A stretch of DNA of 58,098 nucleotides from JBNKFQ01 sp050289385 (lineage in GTDB: Bacteria > Pseudomonadota > Gammaproteobacteria > Pseudomonadales > Porticoccaceae): NCBI GenBank assembly GCA_050289385.1, contig JBNKFQ010000148.1:1-58098 (forward strand), written 5' to 3'. The notes beneath the pieces are model-generated. The model saw only the letters and a program-made list of their open reading frames with translations, made no database searches and was not told the origin of the DNA. Numbering within the stretch: the first letter of the stretch is position 1; each line of letters starts with the position of its first letter. Shown here one piece after another: positions 8,665 through 18,038 of the stretch. Position numbers and translations under genes: made by a program.

Positions 8665-9798
8665 TCAAACCAACACCAGATTGTCCCGGTGTATCAGTTC
8701 CTCTTCATCCAGATAACCCAGCAATTCGCTAATCCGCGAGCTGGGCTGTCCGATGATTGTGCGGGCTTCATGGGCTGCGTAATTCACCAGACCTCTGGCA
8801 ATCTCTCGCCCTTCGCCATCGACACAGCGCACAACTTCGCCGCGGCGAAACTCGCCCTCGACTGCACGTACGCCAACGGGCAACAGACTTTTACCCTGTT
8901 CTTTCAGCACGCGCACAGCTCCGTCGTCCAGAGTCAATGTACCCTTGAACTGCAAATGCCCCGCCAACCACTGTTTGCGAGCCGCCACCGGACGTTTGTC
9001 GGCATACAGGCAGGTGCCAATTGTCTCTCCCGACAAAATCCGCTTGAGCACATCCGGTTCTCGCCCCTGGGCGATAAAGGTATGGGTTCCCGATCGAGCA
9101 GCCAGACGCGCTGAACGCACTTTGGTAATCATGCCGCCACGTCCAAGCCCACTGGCACTGCCACCCGCCATGGCATCCAGACTGGCATCAACGGCTTGCG
9201 CCTCGGAAATCAGGGAGGCGTTGGGGTCGATTTGCGGGTTGGCACTAAACAAACCCTGCTGGTCGGTCAGAATCACCTGCACATCTGCCTCTACCAGGTT
9301 GGCGACAAGCGCTCCCAGCGTATCGTTGTCACCAAAGCGAATTTCATCGGTCACAACCGTGTCGTTCTCGTTGACCACTGGCACCACCCCCAAATCCAGC
9401 AGTGTCCGCAAGGCGCTGCGCGCATTCAAATAACGCCCGCGATTGGACAGGTCATCGTGTGTGAGCAAGACCTGGGCAGTCTGCACGCCGTAGCGCTGAA
9501 ACTCTGTCTCATAGGTTTGCACCAGCCCCATCTGGCCAATTGCTGCGGCAGCCTGTAATTCATGCATGGTCTTCGGTCGCTGGCTCCACCCCAGCCGCGT
9601 CATTCCAGCTGCTACGGCGCCAGACGATACCAGCACCAGCTCAATACCGTGCTCACGCAAATCGATCATTTGCCGCACCCAGGAGGCAATGGCGTCGTAG
9701 TCAAAGCCCTGGCCGTTATTGGTGAGCAGTGCACTGCCAATCTTCACGACCCAGCGACGACTGCTTTTTAACTGCTCCCTGACATTCATATCGTTCAT
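8665..9798 (-). CDS. proB: Glutamate 5-kinase
   Basis: Phosphorylates glutamate to gamma-glutamyl phosphate, the first step of proline synthesis. The amino-acid kinase domain opens VVKIGSALLTNNG and contains LVSSGAVAAGMTRLGW and VVPVVNENDTV. A C-terminal PUA domain follows. From the ATG at 9798 the protein is 377 residues, against 367 in E. coli; an ATG at 9789 is equally possible. Neither start has a clear ribosome-binding site. The frame stays open further upstream only because it runs through the heptamer repeats of the element at 9803-9963, and that extension is not real protein. In related genomes proB follows obgE directly. Confidence 0.95.
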   Translation of the reverse strand: MNDMNVREQLKSSRRWVVKIGSALLTNNGQGFDYDAIASWVRQMIDLREHGIELVLVSSGAVAAGMTRLGWSQRPKTMHELQAAAAIGQMGLVQTYETEFQRYGVQTAQVLLTHDDLSNRGRYLNARSALRTLLDLGVVPVVNENDTVVTDEIRFGDNDTLGALVANLVEADVQVILTDQQGLFSANPQIDPNASLISEAQAVDASLDAMAGGSASGLGRGGMITKVRSARLAARSGTHTFIAQGREPDVLKRILSGETIGTCLYADKRPVAARKQWLAGHLQFKGTLTLDDGAVRVLKEQGKSLLPVGVRAVEGEFRRGEVVRCVDGEGREIARGLVNYAAHEARTIIGQPSSRISELLGYLDEEELIHRDNLVLV

Positions 9799-9802
9799 TT
9801 CT

Positions 9803-9963
<161 letters not shown>

Positions 9964-9987
9964 GCCCAAACAACCAGCGTGCCACCA

Positions 9988-11172
9988 TTACTCCGTATAA
10001 ACTACCTCAACATCATCATCGTCGTCATCATCTTCACGACTTGCCTTGCGTTGCGCCCGTCGCGCCTCACGCAACTCGTCAATGCGAACTCGAGCTTCTT
10101 TTTGCATTTGCAGACGACTTTGCTCTTCCTGTTCGGCAACCTCCGGTGACGCCTCCTCGGCCTGTCTGCGCTCTTCCAGGTATTCCATTATGCGACCACA
10201 GAGATCATGAGTGCCCTCTGCTGAAAGTGCGCTCACCTGATACCAGGGAGCACGCCAGCCAAGCGTTTCCACCACTTCCCGGCATCGCGCTTCACGCTCT
10301 TCTGCCGGTAGCAAATCGAGTTTGTTCAACACCAGCCAGCGATCTCTTTGCGCCAGTGCAGGGCTGAATTGCTTTAGCTCTTGCTCGATGGCCTGTACAT
10401 TGTCTGCCGGACTGGAGCCATCACAAGGCATCATATCCACCATATGAAGCAACAACCTGGTCCGGGTCAAATGCCTGAGGAAGCGAATACCCAATCCGGC
10501 ACCATCGGACGCCCCTTCAATAAGCCCTGGCACATCGGCCACCACAAAACTGCGATACCCATCCAGGCCCACTACTCCAAGGTTGGGTACGAGAGTTGTA
10601 AACGGGTAATTGGCAACCTTGGGCCGCGCCGCAGACACAGCTCGTATAAACGTGGATTTGCCGGCATCCGGCATCCCCACCAGGCCGACATCTGCCAGCA
10701 TTTTCAATTCCAGCTTGAGAGCGCGCGCCTCACCCTCTTTGCCCGGTGTGGTCTGGCGCGGTGCGCGGTTGGTGCTGGACTTGAAGCGAGCGTTGCCAAT
10801 GCCGTGCCAACCACCCCTGGCCACCAACAGGCGCTGGTCCGGTTGTGTCAAATCACCCAGAGTTTCATCCGTATCCTCATCAATGACCGTAGTACCCACG
10901 GGTACGCTCAATACCAGATCTTCCCCACTGCGACCAGTGCAATTGCCGCCCCTGCCCTGCTGGCCATTTTCAGCCTGATAGCTGCGTTTGTAACGGTAAT
11001 CCACCAGTGTGTTCAGATTTTCGTCAGCTTGCAGCCAGATACTGCCGCCATCACCGCCATCGCCACCGTCCGGGCCACCTTTGGGAATGTATTTCTCGCG
11101 CCGAAAGCTCAGGCAGCCGTTACCACCCTTGCCGGCCTGAACACGGATTGGCGCTTCGTCAACAAATTTCAT
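9988..11172 (-). CDS. obgE: GTPase ObgE/CgtA
   Basis: Essential GTPase linked to 50S ribosome assembly and stress signalling. It is 394 residues. The glycine-rich OBG fold occupies residues 1 to about 158 (GKGGNGCLSFRREKYIPKGG). The G domain then shows G1 GMPDAGKST, the switch region with YPFTTL, G3 DVPGLIEGA and G4 NKLD. The C-terminus is charged, with a run of seven aspartates after RKASRE, a typical feature of gammaproteobacterial ObgE. It has GGAG 9 bases before the ATG. It lies downstream of rplU-rpmA but is separated from them by a terminator and heptamer-arm element 2. Confidence 0.97.
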   Translation of the reverse strand: MKFVDEAPIRVQAGKGGNGCLSFRREKYIPKGGPDGGDGGDGGSIWLQADENLNTLVDYRYKRSYQAENGQQGRGGNCTGRSGEDLVLSVPVGTTVIDEDTDETLGDLTQPDQRLLVARGGWHGIGNARFKSSTNRAPRQTTPGKEGEARALKLELKMLADVGLVGMPDAGKSTFIRAVSAARPKVANYPFTTLVPNLGVVGLDGYRSFVVADVPGLIEGASDGAGLGIRFLRHLTRTRLLLHMVDMMPCDGSSPADNVQAIEQELKQFSPALAQRDRWLVLNKLDLLPAEEREARCREVVETLGWRAPWYQVSALSAEGTHDLCGRIMEYLEERRQAEEASPEVAEQEEQSRLQMQKEARVRIDELREARRAQRKASREDDDDDDDVEVVYTE

Positions 11173-11201
11173 AGTTCACGCTCCGGGGGTGGTTTGAGTT
11201 T

Positions 11202-11361
11202 GAAGTCGGAGGTCGGAAGCAAATGACTCAGATCATCGCTACGCTCGGCCTTGTTAAAGAAGACCTGACAACCTGGCTTGGCTACACCGAGCAAAGCGAT
11301 GGTGCGAATCTTTAGCTTCCGACTTCCGACTTCCGACTTCCGACTTCCGACTTCCGACTCC
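11202..11361. repeat. Heptamer-arm element 2 (between rpmA and obgE)
   Basis: The left arm at 11202-11219 has two and a half units of GAAGTCG. The right arm at 11316-11361 has six and a half units of CTTCCGA. This copy carries the core twice, facing each other: CATCGCTACGCTCGGCC at 11234-11250 and CCGAGCAAAGCGATGG at 11287-11302. The whole 160 bp therefore folds as nested inverted repeats. It lies between the rplU-rpmA terminator and obgE. Confidence 0.85.
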
Positions 11362-11378
11362 AATACTACACCAGACAC

Positions 11379-11404
11379 AAAAAAAGCCCCGCAAAGGGGC
11401 TTTT
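11379..11404 (-). terminator. Intrinsic terminator of rplU-rpmA
   Basis: AAAAGCCCC and GGGGCTTTT pair around the loop GCAAA. On the minus strand a run of seven T follows. It ends the ribosomal operon 24 bp after the rpmA stop, so obgE must rely on read-through or a promoter of its own. Confidence 0.85.
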
Positions 11405-11427
11405 CAGTGCGGTGAATCCAACTGCTC

Positions 11428-11685
11428 TCAAGCAGTAATTATATCCACAAACTTGCGATTCCTGCTGCCCCGAACAGCGAACTGAACCTGACCCGCCGCC
11501 GTTGCAAACAGCGTGTGGTCGCGGCCAATGCTCACGTTGTTGCCCGCATGAAATTTGGTGCCACGCTGGCGAACAATAATATTACCCGCTTGCACTTGCT
11601 CACCGCCAAAGCGCTTGACACCCAGGCGTTTACTTTCTGAATCGCGACCGTTGCGAGTACTACCACCGGCTTTCTTGTGAGCCAT
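11428..11685 (-). CDS. rpmA: 50S ribosomal protein L27
   Basis: Large-subunit protein whose N-terminus reaches the peptidyl transferase centre. It is 85 residues and opens MAHKKAGGSTRNGRDSESKR, the nearly invariant family start, with no cleavable N-terminal extension. It lies 44 bp after rplU in the usual L21-L27 pair, followed by an intrinsic terminator. Confidence 0.98.
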   Translation of the reverse strand: MAHKKAGGSTRNGRDSESKRLGVKRFGGEQVQAGNIIVRQRGTKFHAGNNVSIGRDHTLFATAAGQVQFAVRGSRNRKFVDIITA

Positions 11686-11729
11686 GACCTGATCTCCTGA
11701 TTTCTGTGACTAAGGCAACAAGGCCTCTG

Positions 11730-12044
11730 TTAACCCGCCTTGATACCGGTAATTTTTACCTCGGTAAACCACTGGCGGTGCCCCATCTGCTTGCGATGGT
11801 GCTTGCGACGGTTAAATTTGATGATTTTAACCTTTTCGCCGCGGCCATGCGCAACAATCTCGGCACTCACAGTGGCACCATCAACGACCGGGGCGCCAAC
11901 CTTTATGCTCTCGCCATCAGCGACCATCAGCACCCTGTCAAAATCGATGGACTCACCTGTGGCTACCTCCAGCTTCTCCAGGCGCAGGACTTCGCCTTCC
12001 TGGACGCGATGCTGTTTACCGCCACTTTCTATAACCGCGTACAT
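11730..12044 (-). CDS. rplU: 50S ribosomal protein L21
   Basis: Large-subunit protein that binds 23S rRNA. It is 104 residues from ATG 12044, opening MYAVIESGGKQHRVQEGE, with the basic FNRRKHHRKQMGHRQ stretch near the C-terminus. GGAG lies 6 bases upstream of this ATG. The open frame extends another 36 codons upstream, but that part covers the promoter and is not family-like. It is the first gene of rplU-rpmA. Confidence 0.97.
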   Translation of the reverse strand: MYAVIESGGKQHRVQEGEVLRLEKLEVATGESIDFDRVLMVADGESIKVGAPVVDGATVSAEIVAHGRGEKVKIIKFNRRKHHRKQMGHRQWFTEVKITGIKAG

Positions 12045-12109
12045 ATTTTGCTCCATTTGCAAGCGGGACCACGCCTGAAACTGCACGACCCCCGGATTCG
12101 AGGGCGGCA

Positions 12110-12138
12110 ATTCTACGGGAATCAATCCGGCTCCGCAA
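12110..12138 (-). promoter_or_regulatory. Promoter of rplU-rpmA
   Basis: On the minus strand TTGCGG at 12138-12133 and TAGAAT at 12115-12110 are separated by exactly 17 bp. Transcription would start near 12103, leaving a leader of about 60 bases before rplU. Confidence 0.6.
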
Positions 12139-12273
12139 GGCTCAAAAACCAAAAGCCATGCAAGAACCGAAAGGCAGGCTACGAGATTGATCTGCCCCGG
12201 TTTTACCCCTCTGTCCTCCGCCCCCGGTCTTAGGTATAGTCCCCATCCCTGCCATGAATAAAAAAAGAGGGCA

Positions 12274-13251
12274 ATGGTGCTATCGTTTCATCACGCTGTC
12301 GAAGATGATTTTCTCGCCGTCAATGACCTGGTGGTCAACCAACTGCACTCCGAAGTCGGTCTGGTGGAAAATATCGGACATTATATTGTCGAAGCTGGCG
12401 GCAAACGCCTGCGTCCCCTGCTGGTGCTGCTGGCCGCCAATGCCTGCGGCTATCGCGGCAATCGCCATATCGAGCTCGCCGCGATCGTAGAGTTCATTCA
12501 CACCGCCACGCTGCTGCACGACGACGTGGTTGATACCTCCAGCTTGCGGCGCGGTCGCGCCACAGCCAACGCCAAATGGGGCAATGCGCCCAGTGTGCTG
12601 GTGGGTGACTTTCTCTATTCACGAGCCTTTCAAATGCTGGTATCAATCGGCGACATGGATATTATGCGCACTCTGGCCGACACCACCAACATCATTTCGG
12701 AAGGTGAGGTTCAGCAACTCATCAATGCCGGTAACCCCGATGTCACAGAAGCGTCCTACAATGAAGTGATTCGCAAGAAAACGGCTCAGTTGTTCGAAGC
12801 GGCAACACTTTGCGGAGCAATACTGGCAACAGATGACCGTGAACAGCGGGAAGCAATGCGTCAATATGGGTACCACCTGGGCATGGCTTTCCAGTTGACA
12901 GACGACCTGCTTGACTATCAGGGTGATGCCGACCATCTGGGTAAAAATGTTGGCGATGACCTCGCGGAGGGCAAACCGACCTTACCCCTGATTGCCGCCG
13001 CGCGCCTCGGCAACGACACACAAAAAACAACCATCAGACAAGCCATTGAAACAGCCTCACTGGACATGCTGAATGATATTGTCGCGATTGTGCAGGCAAC
13101 CGGCGCTCTGGACTACACTCGCGACAAGGCAACGGAACAGGCGAATCGAGCAAAACAGTGCCTGACGCAATTGCCGGAATCAGCCATATTGCCCGCCATA
13201 CGAGAAGTGATGTCTGAACTGGCCGACTTCTCTGTCTCGCGCAGTCACTAA
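12274..13251 (+). CDS. ispB: Octaprenyl (polyprenyl) diphosphate synthase
   Basis: Trans-polyprenyl transferase that builds the ubiquinone side chain from farnesyl diphosphate and isopentenyl diphosphate. It is 325 residues. The first aspartate-rich motif is LLHDDVVD near residue 80 and the second is LTDDLLDYQGD near 208. GGKRLRP at about 43-49 binds diphosphate. GAGGG lies just upstream of the ATG, and a weak -10, TATAGT, is at 12235-12240. It is divergent from rplU, as in other gammaproteobacteria, and pgi follows 40 bp later. Confidence 0.96.
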   Translation: MVLSFHHAVEDDFLAVNDLVVNQLHSEVGLVENIGHYIVEAGGKRLRPLLVLLAANACGYRGNRHIELAAIVEFIHTATLLHDDVVDTSSLRRGRATANAKWGNAPSVLVGDFLYSRAFQMLVSIGDMDIMRTLADTTNIISEGEVQQLINAGNPDVTEASYNEVIRKKTAQLFEAATLCGAILATDDREQREAMRQYGYHLGMAFQLTDDLLDYQGDADHLGKNVGDDLAEGKPTLPLIAAARLGNDTQKTTIRQAIETASLDMLNDIVAIVQATGALDYTRDKATEQANRAKQCLTQLPESAILPAIREVMSELADFSVSRSH

Positions 13252-13291
13252 CGTTTAATATGCAGTCACTCAACTTTATGTAAGCAAAAAG

Positions 13292-14914
13292 ATGCCAACC
13301 AACCTCATCAATCAGAGCGACTGCTGGAAGGCCCTCGAAAACCACCAGCAAGAAAATGCCGACGTCCACCTTCGCGACCTGTTTGCCAGAGACCCCGAGC
13401 GTGGCAAGCGCTATTCTGTATGCAGCGCGGGCATTTACCTCGATTACAGTAAAAACCAGATTACCGACAATACCCTTGACCTGCTCATCGAACTGGCCGA
13501 AGCATGTAACCTCAATACGGCGATAACCGACCTCTTTACCGGTCAACCACTCAACAACACCGAAAACCGTGCCGCTCTGCACACGGCTCTGAGGGGAACC
13601 TCTAGCGTGGAAGCCGGTGTCGCTGATCAGGTAGAGCAAACTCGCAAACAGGCCTGCGACATAGCAAAGCAAATAAGGTCCGGCAACTGGCTGAGTGCAA
13701 CCGGCAAGTCAGTCCGCAACGTGGTCAACATTGGTATCGGTGGCTCCGAGTTTGGCCCCAGATTACTGGTAGACAGCCTGGCTGAATGGCGCGACTGCGA
13801 CATTGGCATTCATTTTGCGGCCAACATCGACGCCGCTGAAATTTTTGGATTGTTTGAGCAACTCACGCCGGAAGATACATTGTTTATCGTGTCGTCCAAA
13901 AGCTTTTCCACACTCGAAACCCTTACCTGTGCAGCCACCGCCAAAAAATGGCTTGCCAATGCAGGTATTCAGGGTGAAAGTGCCGAGCGACATTTTGTCG
14001 CAATTACAGCCAATGCGGAAAAAGCCATTGAATTCGGAATTCCCGACTCCCAGGTTTTGCCGATACAAGAGTGGGTTGGTGGCCGCTTTTCAGTTTGGTC
14101 TGCGATCGGGCTGCCAGCCATGATTGCCATGGGACCCAATAATTTTGACCTTTTTTTGAGCGGTGCGGCCGCCATGGACGAGCATTTTCGTACCGCACCG
14201 GCAAAACAAAATATGCCCATATTAATGGCCTTGATCGGTATCTGGCACAACAATTTTCGCAAAACATCCAGCCACGCTGTTTTACCGTACTGCCACCGAC
14301 TGCAAAAACTGCCTCAATACCTTCAACAATTAATGATGGAAAGTCTGGGTAAATCTGTGTCCAGGCAAGGAGAACCTCTGCCTTACACAACCGGAACTGT
14401 TCTCTGGGGTAGTGCTGGCACTAATGGTCAGCACTCCTTTCATCAGTTGTTGTTGCAGGGCACGAAGCAATTCTCCACCGACTTTATTGCAGTGGCCAGA
14501 CAACCGGGTCCGGCAATACATCAAGAGAACCTGCTGGCCAACTGTCTGGCGCAAAGTCGCGCATTGATGCTCGGCCAAACCAGAAAGGACCTGCCCGGAG
14601 AACACGACAACCTGATTGCCCACAAGGAAATCCCCGGCAATCGGGCAAGTAATACATTATTGCTGGAAGAACTGTCACCGGATTCCATCGGGGCGCTTAT
14701 CGCCCTGTATGAACACATAGTATTTGTGCAAAGCGTCATCTGGGATATCAACCCTTTCGATCAGTGGGGCGTGGAGCTGGGCAAAAAAATAAGCAAGCAA
14801 GTATACAAAGCCATTAGCACCCGCCAGCCCGACATCACACTGGACAGCTCAACCAACGAATTAGTTACAAAACTTGCAAAATTGGAAGCACATAAATCAA
14901 ACACGTCAAAGTGA
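13292..14914 (+). CDS. pgi: Glucose-6-phosphate isomerase
   Basis: Interconverts glucose 6-phosphate and fructose 6-phosphate in glycolysis and gluconeogenesis. It is 540 residues, against 549 in E. coli. Family signatures include VNIGIGGSEFGPRL near 146-159, the phosphosugar-binding SSKSFSTLET, VGGRFSVWSAIGLP near 263-276, GTNGQHSFHQLLLQGTK, and the active-site lysine stretch QWGVELGKK near the C-terminus. It is probably cotranscribed with ispB, given the 40-bp gap without a terminator. Confidence 0.97.
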   Translation: MPTNLINQSDCWKALENHQQENADVHLRDLFARDPERGKRYSVCSAGIYLDYSKNQITDNTLDLLIELAEACNLNTAITDLFTGQPLNNTENRAALHTALRGTSSVEAGVADQVEQTRKQACDIAKQIRSGNWLSATGKSVRNVVNIGIGGSEFGPRLLVDSLAEWRDCDIGIHFAANIDAAEIFGLFEQLTPEDTLFIVSSKSFSTLETLTCAATAKKWLANAGIQGESAERHFVAITANAEKAIEFGIPDSQVLPIQEWVGGRFSVWSAIGLPAMIAMGPNNFDLFLSGAAAMDEHFRTAPAKQNMPILMALIGIWHNNFRKTSSHAVLPYCHRLQKLPQYLQQLMMESLGKSVSRQGEPLPYTTGTVLWGSAGTNGQHSFHQLLLQGTKQFSTDFIAVARQPGPAIHQENLLANCLAQSRALMLGQTRKDLPGEHDNLIAHKEIPGNRASNTLLLEELSPDSIGALIALYEHIVFVQSVIWDINPFDQWGVELGKKISKQVYKAISTRQPDITLDSSTNELVTKLAKLEAHKSNTSK

Positions 14915-15018
14915 GTTCTGGAACTTCACTGGTGGCAAAAAATTTTAATAAACTCAAACCTTAACAGCCCCTGATACGATTACCAAATACGTATCAAAAA
15001 GCATGCAGGGAGCCAGCG

Positions 15019-15456
15019 ATGCAAAAACAAACCAATTCACAAACAACAATAATCATAGCCAGAATTGTGTCAATATATCTTATGGTAACCGGCTTTGGCT
15101 TTTTACTTTCGAGCGACTATTATGACCAAATGATAGCCTACAGCGGATCAGACCCTGTGCTTATTAATTTGTCAGGCATGGTACATTTTTTTATCGGAAT
15201 GACAATTCTTGCAATTCACTTCAACTGGCGTAGCCCGCTGCAGATTATAGTGACACTGTTCGGGTTTATGTTTTTTCTCAAAGGTATTTTATTGATTGCA
15301 CTGCCAGAACTGACCTTGCAAACCGGCAACAACCCGGCGCAAAAGACATGGCTGATGGCAACCGGTTTTATTACCGTCGGCGCCATAGTTGGGTATTTTT
15401 CCTGTTTCCGCGGGCAAGCCAGCACCGACGGTCAAAAAGACCAGGAAAACTCATGA
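15019..15456 (+). CDS. Small four-helix membrane protein of unknown function
   Basis: 145 residues with four predicted transmembrane segments, roughly 11-29, 50-66, 75-95 and 113-131. There is no enzyme motif, and a short charged tail follows (GQKDQENS). AGGGAG 9 bases before the ATG supports real translation. The stop overlaps the ATG of a second short frame (ATGA at 15453-15456). I do not recognise the family. It faces manB across a short gap, so a link to surface polysaccharide is possible only by position. Confidence 0.75.
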   Translation: MQKQTNSQTTIIIARIVSIYLMVTGFGFLLSSDYYDQMIAYSGSDPVLINLSGMVHFFIGMTILAIHFNWRSPLQIIVTLFGFMFFLKGILLIALPELTLQTGNNPAQKTWLMATGFITVGAIVGYFSCFRGQASTDGQKDQENS

Positions 15457-15653
15457 AAGCCGACAGCGAACGGCGAAGCTTCAACCTCTATGTAAAATTG
15501 TTTTGGCTACTATTGAGAATTGGAATGGATTTTACAAAATCAAAGAAGCCCATAATTGACGCTGGCAGAAGCACAGGAATATTTGGTGGGCAAATCGCCA
15601 AAAACATGGGGGCCGTCATGGTTCCGGTGCGCACATTCGCCGTTACTGCCTGA
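15453..15653 (+). CDS. Possible small protein coupled to the upstream membrane protein
   Basis: A 66-residue frame that starts on the ATG overlapping the stop of the preceding gene, with AGGA about 8 bases upstream. It is rich in basic residues, with one short hydrophobic patch (LYVKLFWLLLRIGM), and ends 11 bases inside the 3' end of the convergent manB. The start geometry is good, but the sequence resembles nothing I know. It may be a chance frame. Confidence 0.35.
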   Translation: MKADSERRSFNLYVKLFWLLLRIGMDFTKSKKPIIDAGRSTGIFGGQIAKNMGAVMVPVRTFAVTA

Positions 15654-16995
15654 CCATCGCCAGCAATTCTGCAGTCTTTGACTTCATCAGTGCCAGATCG
15701 CGCCGGCTTTCAACATTCAATCTGACCACCGGCTCAGTATTGGACATTCGCACATTAAAACGCCAATCCGCAAAGCTCATGCTCAAACCATCGGTATAAT
15801 CAACATCCAGTGCAGCGTTCCGGTACTTCTGCTCTATCAATTGCAACACCGCCTTTGGATCAGCGACAGAGCTATTTATTTCACCACTTACCGGATAGGC
15901 CTGTTGACAATTGGCAATCAACTCAGACAATGTCTTGCCACTATGTACAATCAGTTCTGCCACCAACAACCAGGGAATCATACCGCTATCACAATAGGCG
16001 AAATCTTTAAAATAATGATGGGCACTCATTTCGCCACCATACAACGCATCGTTATCACGCATGCACTGTTTGATAAACGCGTGCCCCGTTTTACTCTGAA
16101 CCGGTTTACCACCAAGTCGTTCAACTGTTTCGATGGTATTCCAGGTCAAGCGTGGGTCGTGCACAATTGAGCCGCCACCATGTTTTTTTAAAAAAGTTTC
16201 GGCCAGCAGGCCCACCAGATAATAACCTTCAACAAAATTACCTGTTTCATCAAAAAGAAAACAGCGATCAAAGTCCCCATCCCAGGCAATGCCCATATCA
16301 GCGCCCGCAGCCAATACCGCATCTGCTGTAGCTGCCCGGTTTTCATGCAACAAGGGGTTTGGCACTCCATTGGGGAAATGACCATCCGGCTGGTGGTGAA
16401 CTTTGATAAACTCAAATGGCAAGTGTGGTTCAAGCTTGTCTATTATCGCACCAGCACCGCCGTTGCCGGCATTAACGACCAATTTTAAAGGTCTTAGTGA
16501 CGCGACATCCACATAGCTCAATAAATGTTCGATATAAGCTGACTTGTCTGTGTTATAACTCAGGTCGCCTCTTTGGCTCACCGACCCAAATTCAGCTCTT
16601 TCAGCCAGCGACTTGATTTCCAGCAAACCGTTATCACTGGATACAGGACGGGATTGTTCCCGCACAAATTTCATACCGTTGTAATCTTTTGGATTATGGC
16701 TGGCCGTTACTACGATACCGCCATCGAAACAGCCATGGGAGGTCGCAAAATAAATTTCTTCTGTACCGCATTCACCGATATGAGTAACGTCTACACCGCC
16801 CTCTCTTAACCCGTCAATTACCGCATTGCACAACTCCGGGCTGGTGAGGCGAATATCATGCCCAACTACTACTCGACTTGCACCCAAAAACTCACCAAAA
16901 GCACGACCAATGCGCTTTGCTATTTTCGGGTTCAATTCATCAGGTACCCGCCCCCGAATATCGTACGCTTTAAAACAAGTAAGTGCTTCAGGCAT
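15643..16995 (-). CDS. manB: Phosphomannomutase / phosphoglucomutase (CpsG/ManB type)
   Basis: Alpha-D-phosphohexomutase giving mannose 1-phosphate or glucose 1-phosphate for nucleotide sugars. It is 450 residues from ATG 16995. The opening LTCFKAYDIRGRVPDELN is close to E. coli CpsG. The phosphoserine loop is TASHNP at 97-102, with the active serine at 99, the metal-binding loop is DGDFDR and the sugar-binding loop is GEMSAHHYF. The start codon lies inside the end of galU with an 8-base overlap, so the two are translationally coupled. This links hexose-phosphate isomerisation (pgi nearby) to UDP-glucose and GDP-mannose supply. Confidence 0.93.
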   Translation of the reverse strand: MPEALTCFKAYDIRGRVPDELNPKIAKRIGRAFGEFLGASRVVVGHDIRLTSPELCNAVIDGLREGGVDVTHIGECGTEEIYFATSHGCFDGGIVVTASHNPKDYNGMKFVREQSRPVSSDNGLLEIKSLAERAEFGSVSQRGDLSYNTDKSAYIEHLLSYVDVASLRPLKLVVNAGNGGAGAIIDKLEPHLPFEFIKVHHQPDGHFPNGVPNPLLHENRAATADAVLAAGADMGIAWDGDFDRCFLFDETGNFVEGYYLVGLLAETFLKKHGGGSIVHDPRLTWNTIETVERLGGKPVQSKTGHAFIKQCMRDNDALYGGEMSAHHYFKDFAYCDSGMIPWLLVAELIVHSGKTLSELIANCQQAYPVSGEINSSVADPKAVLQLIEQKYRNAALDVDYTDGLSMSFADWRFNVRMSNTEPVVRLNVESRRDLALMKSKTAELLAMVRQ

Positions 16996-17866
16996 TACTT
17001 TTTTCACCCGTATTTTTATCACCCGTGGAGACAATCTCCTGATCCTGGCAAAACAGATTATCGTAAACATAGTTTGTAGCAGCTACGTACCCTTGCACGC
17101 TTCCGCAGTCAAAGCGGCGCCCTTTGAACTTGCAAGCCAGCACATTGCCCTGCTTTGCCTGAGTCAACAAGGCATCGGTAATCTGAATTTCACCACCCTT
17201 GCCGGGTTGTGTATCGCGCAAAATATCAAAAATGTCTGGCGTTAAAATATAACGGCCAATAATCGCCATATTGCTGGGCGCATCTTCCGGTGCCGGCTTT
17301 TCAATCATATCGGTCACCTGGAACAAACCGGGTTCGAGTTCGTCTCCGGCGATCACACCGAATTTTGACACCTGATCTTCAGCAACTTCTTCAATGGCTA
17401 CCACACTTTTGCCACTGCGTTGATGTATTTCAGCCAACTGTGACATCACGCCGATACCCTCACCAATGCAAAAATCATCAGCCAGAATCACACCGAATGG
17501 CGCATTGGCCATCAGGGGTTCACCGGTCAAAATAGCGTGCCCCAGGCCCTTCATCTGTTTCTGGCGGGTATAGGAAAAGTTGGCCTGTTCAATAACACGG
17601 CGCACACAACTGAGAAAGCGCTCCTTCGATGTACCGGCTATCTGGTGCTCCAGCTCGTAGTTGACATCAAAGTGGTCTTCAATCGCCCGCTTGCCACGCC
17701 CGGTCACGAAACCTATCTCGCTCATCCCGGCCGCTATGGCCTCCTCCACGCTGTACTGCACCAATGGTTTGTTCACCACTGGCAACATTTCCTTGGGCAT
17801 GGATTTGGTGGCTGGCAAAAAGCGCGTGCCGTAACCGGCTACGGGTAGCAAACATCTGTTAATCAT
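16988..17866 (-). CDS. galU: UTP-glucose-1-phosphate uridylyltransferase
   Basis: Makes UDP-glucose from UTP and glucose 1-phosphate. It is 292 residues. The nucleotide-binding signature is LPVAGYGTRFLPATKSMPKE at residues 7-26, followed by the lysine region VEEAIAAG and LADDF. It forms an operon with the hexomutase downstream (8-base overlap). Together they turn glucose 6-phosphate into UDP-glucose for surface glycans. Confidence 0.96.
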   Translation of the reverse strand: MINRCLLPVAGYGTRFLPATKSMPKEMLPVVNKPLVQYSVEEAIAAGMSEIGFVTGRGKRAIEDHFDVNYELEHQIAGTSKERFLSCVRRVIEQANFSYTRQKQMKGLGHAILTGEPLMANAPFGVILADDFCIGEGIGVMSQLAEIHQRSGKSVVAIEEVAEDQVSKFGVIAGDELEPGLFQVTDMIEKPAPEDAPSNMAIIGRYILTPDIFDILRDTQPGKGGEIQITDALLTQAKQGNVLACKFKGRRFDCGSVQGYVAATNYVYDNLFCQDQEIVSTGDKNTGEKSNA

Positions 17867-17975
17867 CGGCGAGTTCTCGTTTTATTATGAAGGTGGCCAA
17901 TACTTGTCAGGGCCAATCATAACAGAATGATGGCAACCGCTTGAAAACCGGTTCACAGGCCGCGTTCCGGCTCAC

Positions 17976-18004
17976 TTCTCTGTTTCAGCCTATTCCAGTA
18001 CAAT
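17976..18004 (+). promoter_or_regulatory. Candidate promoter of fabB
   Basis: TACAAT at 17999-18004 is a good -10 hexamer, with a weak TTCTCT 17 bp upstream. Transcription from about 18011 fits the ATG at 18039 and rules out an upstream ATG at 18003, which lies in the -10. Confidence 0.4.
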
Positions 18005-18038
18005 GCGCGCTCTACAGCAACTGGCATCGGGATATTCT

